A DNA stretch of 49,673 nucleotides from Candidatus Sulfobium mesophilum. Its GTDB lineage: Bacteria; Nitrospirota; Thermodesulfovibrionia; Thermodesulfovibrionales; UBA6898. This document shows positions 49,014 through 49,673 of this stretch, in pieces. A program made the position numbers and the translations under genes. Positions within the stretch are counted from its first letter, which is position 1, and every line of letters begins with the position of its first letter. The DNA lies in NCBI GenBank assembly GCA_900302705.1, contig OUUY01000141.1, positions 1-49,673 on the forward strand. The letters run 5' to 3'. The notes below the pieces were generated by a model. The model did no database searches. It saw nothing but the letters and a program-made list of their open reading frames with translations, and was not told the origin of the DNA.

Positions 49014-49673
49014 ATGAACTTAACCGTCTTAAGACGATTCACACAGGTCGCTTTTATTCTTCTTATATTCCTGATGCCGGTCCTGAATATACTGCGCTTC
49101 GACTCAGCAACGAGGGAATTGATCGTCTTTGGCAATGTTTGGGGGCTCGGACTTAAAGAGGGATTTTATGCCGACAGGAGTATGGCCGGGTCTTTGGTGG
49201 TGGCGCTGCAGTTTCTCCTTCATGCGATCCTCCCGTGGATTATCGTCCTGGCGATCTTCCCTCTGCTTGGTTTTCTGACGGGCAGGTTCTTCTGCGGCTG
49301 GCTCTGCCCCGAAGGCGCTTTTTTTGAGCTGTCTGATTATCTGACATCAAAACTTATCGGAAGACGAAGCCTCTACGCAGAAAAGCCGAATGACCCCGAT
49401 GTTAAGCCGGGCAACAAAGCTGTCTATGCCTTTATCGCCATTCTGTCGGCTGTAGTGATCCCAGTCAGCGGGGGGATCGCGCTTACAGGATATTTTGTTA
49501 AGCCTCAGACCATATGGCAACAGATAATTAATTGGGAATTTACCTTCGGGGTGACGGCCGGCATTATCGGTGTGTCCATATATATGATAGTGACCTCGAT
49601 ATTCGTGAGGCACTCGATGTGTAAATATATCTGCGCCGCCGGGCTGATGCAGATGCTCTTTGGCTGGGTGAGC
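49014..49673 (+). CDS. NapH/CcoG-like polyferredoxin membrane protein, 3' end outside the window
   Basis: The 220 codons in the window show an N-terminal helix (RFTQVAFILLIFLMPVLNIL), a CcoG-like RFDSATRELIVFGNVWGLGL segment, further helices and the cysteine motifs CGWLCPEGAFFEL and CKYIC, seen in NapH/YccM/CcoG-type membrane ferredoxins. Such proteins pass electrons across the membrane or assist metal-centre assembly. ATG 49014 has no Shine-Dalgarno sequence and lies 5 bases after a -10 box behind an FNR-type site. The 4Fe-4S ferredoxin part would follow beyond the window. Confidence 0.8.
   Translation, partial: MNLTVLRRFTQVAFILLIFLMPVLNILRFDSATRELIVFGNVWGLGLKEGFYADRSMAGSLVVALQFLLHAILPWIIVLAIFPLLGFLTGRFFCGWLCPEGAFFELSDYLTSKLIGRRSLYAEKPNDPDVKPGNKAVYAFIAILSAVVIPVSGGIALTGYFVKPQTIWQQIINWEFTFGVTAGIIGVSIYMIVTSIFVRHSMCKYICAAGLMQMLFGWVS

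Noticed and set aside
1-49673. tRNA, rRNA, CRISPR arrays, transposases and phage genes
   Set aside because: None was recognised on either strand; no regular spacer-repeat pattern, cloverleaf or integrase/transposase motif was seen by eye.

Overview
The window comes from a Gram-negative bacterium with a double membrane: it carries Tol-Pal, an Mla/MCE lipid transporter, an RND efflux pump and several lipoproteins. Gene style (ribosomal genes with TTG starts, zinc-binding S4 and L36, ResB/CcsA cytochrome c maturation, norCB, tandem heptamers) would suit Nitrospirota or a deltaproteobacterial relative. This is a guess from gene style; no rRNA is present to settle it.

Region 1 (1-6200, +) is the end of the spc operon plus the alpha operon: rplO-secY-map-infA-rpmJ-rpsM-rpsK-rpsD-rpoA-rplQ. 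adk is missing from its usual place between secY and map. A tiny membrane ORF is coupled to rplQ, and its stop may be a readable UGA. Region 2 (6239-8139, -) holds a CBS-domain protein behind a long leader containing a terminator, and a pair of YeeE/YedE-type half-transporters. Region 3 (8368-18078, +) has smc, a GlcD-type FAD oxidase, a TlpA-like thioredoxin, a fatty-acid-hydroxylase-family protein, a frameshifted YHS-domain gene, a Vgb-like propeller, a methyltransferase and an ADP-ribosylglycohydrolase.

Region 4 (18251-21359) has a shortened H-NOX gene next to a separate zinc-tail ORF (-), then a Gly/Arg/His-rich secreted protein and a DUF2950 protein (+). Region 5 (21436-26702, -) reads TPR - oppD - oppF - mlaE - mlaF - mlaD from a strong promoter that sits almost on the TPR start codon. 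Region 6 (26843-35638, -) is one long tightly packed unit: tolQ-tolR-tolA-tolB-pal-cpoB-moaA-moaC-HD-ccsA-resB-ligD_PE. It links envelope maintenance, molybdopterin synthesis and cytochrome c maturation, mostly through 4-base start/stop overlaps.

Region 7 (35871-38545, -) has a small membrane protein, a DEAD-box helicase with a terminator in its leader, and a polytopic membrane protein. This last gene is divergent from norC-norB (38707-40782, +), a cNOR-type nitric oxide reductase whose NorC carries two heme sites. Two copies of a 14-base motif in opposite orientation lie in the divergent intergenic region. Region 8 (40900-47513, -) is tetR - MFP - RND - outer membrane factor, with a palindromic operator at the tetR promoter and a REP-like repeat inside the outer-membrane-factor gene. 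Region 9 has a DUF4382 lipoprotein (-) and, running off the window end, a NapH/CcoG-like polyferredoxin (+) behind an FNR-type site.

Respiratory NO handling (norCB), a shortened NO/heme sensor, cytochrome c maturation, Moco synthesis and an FNR-type site point to an anaerobic or microaerobic respiratory lifestyle. No tRNA, rRNA, CRISPR array, insertion sequence or prophage was seen.
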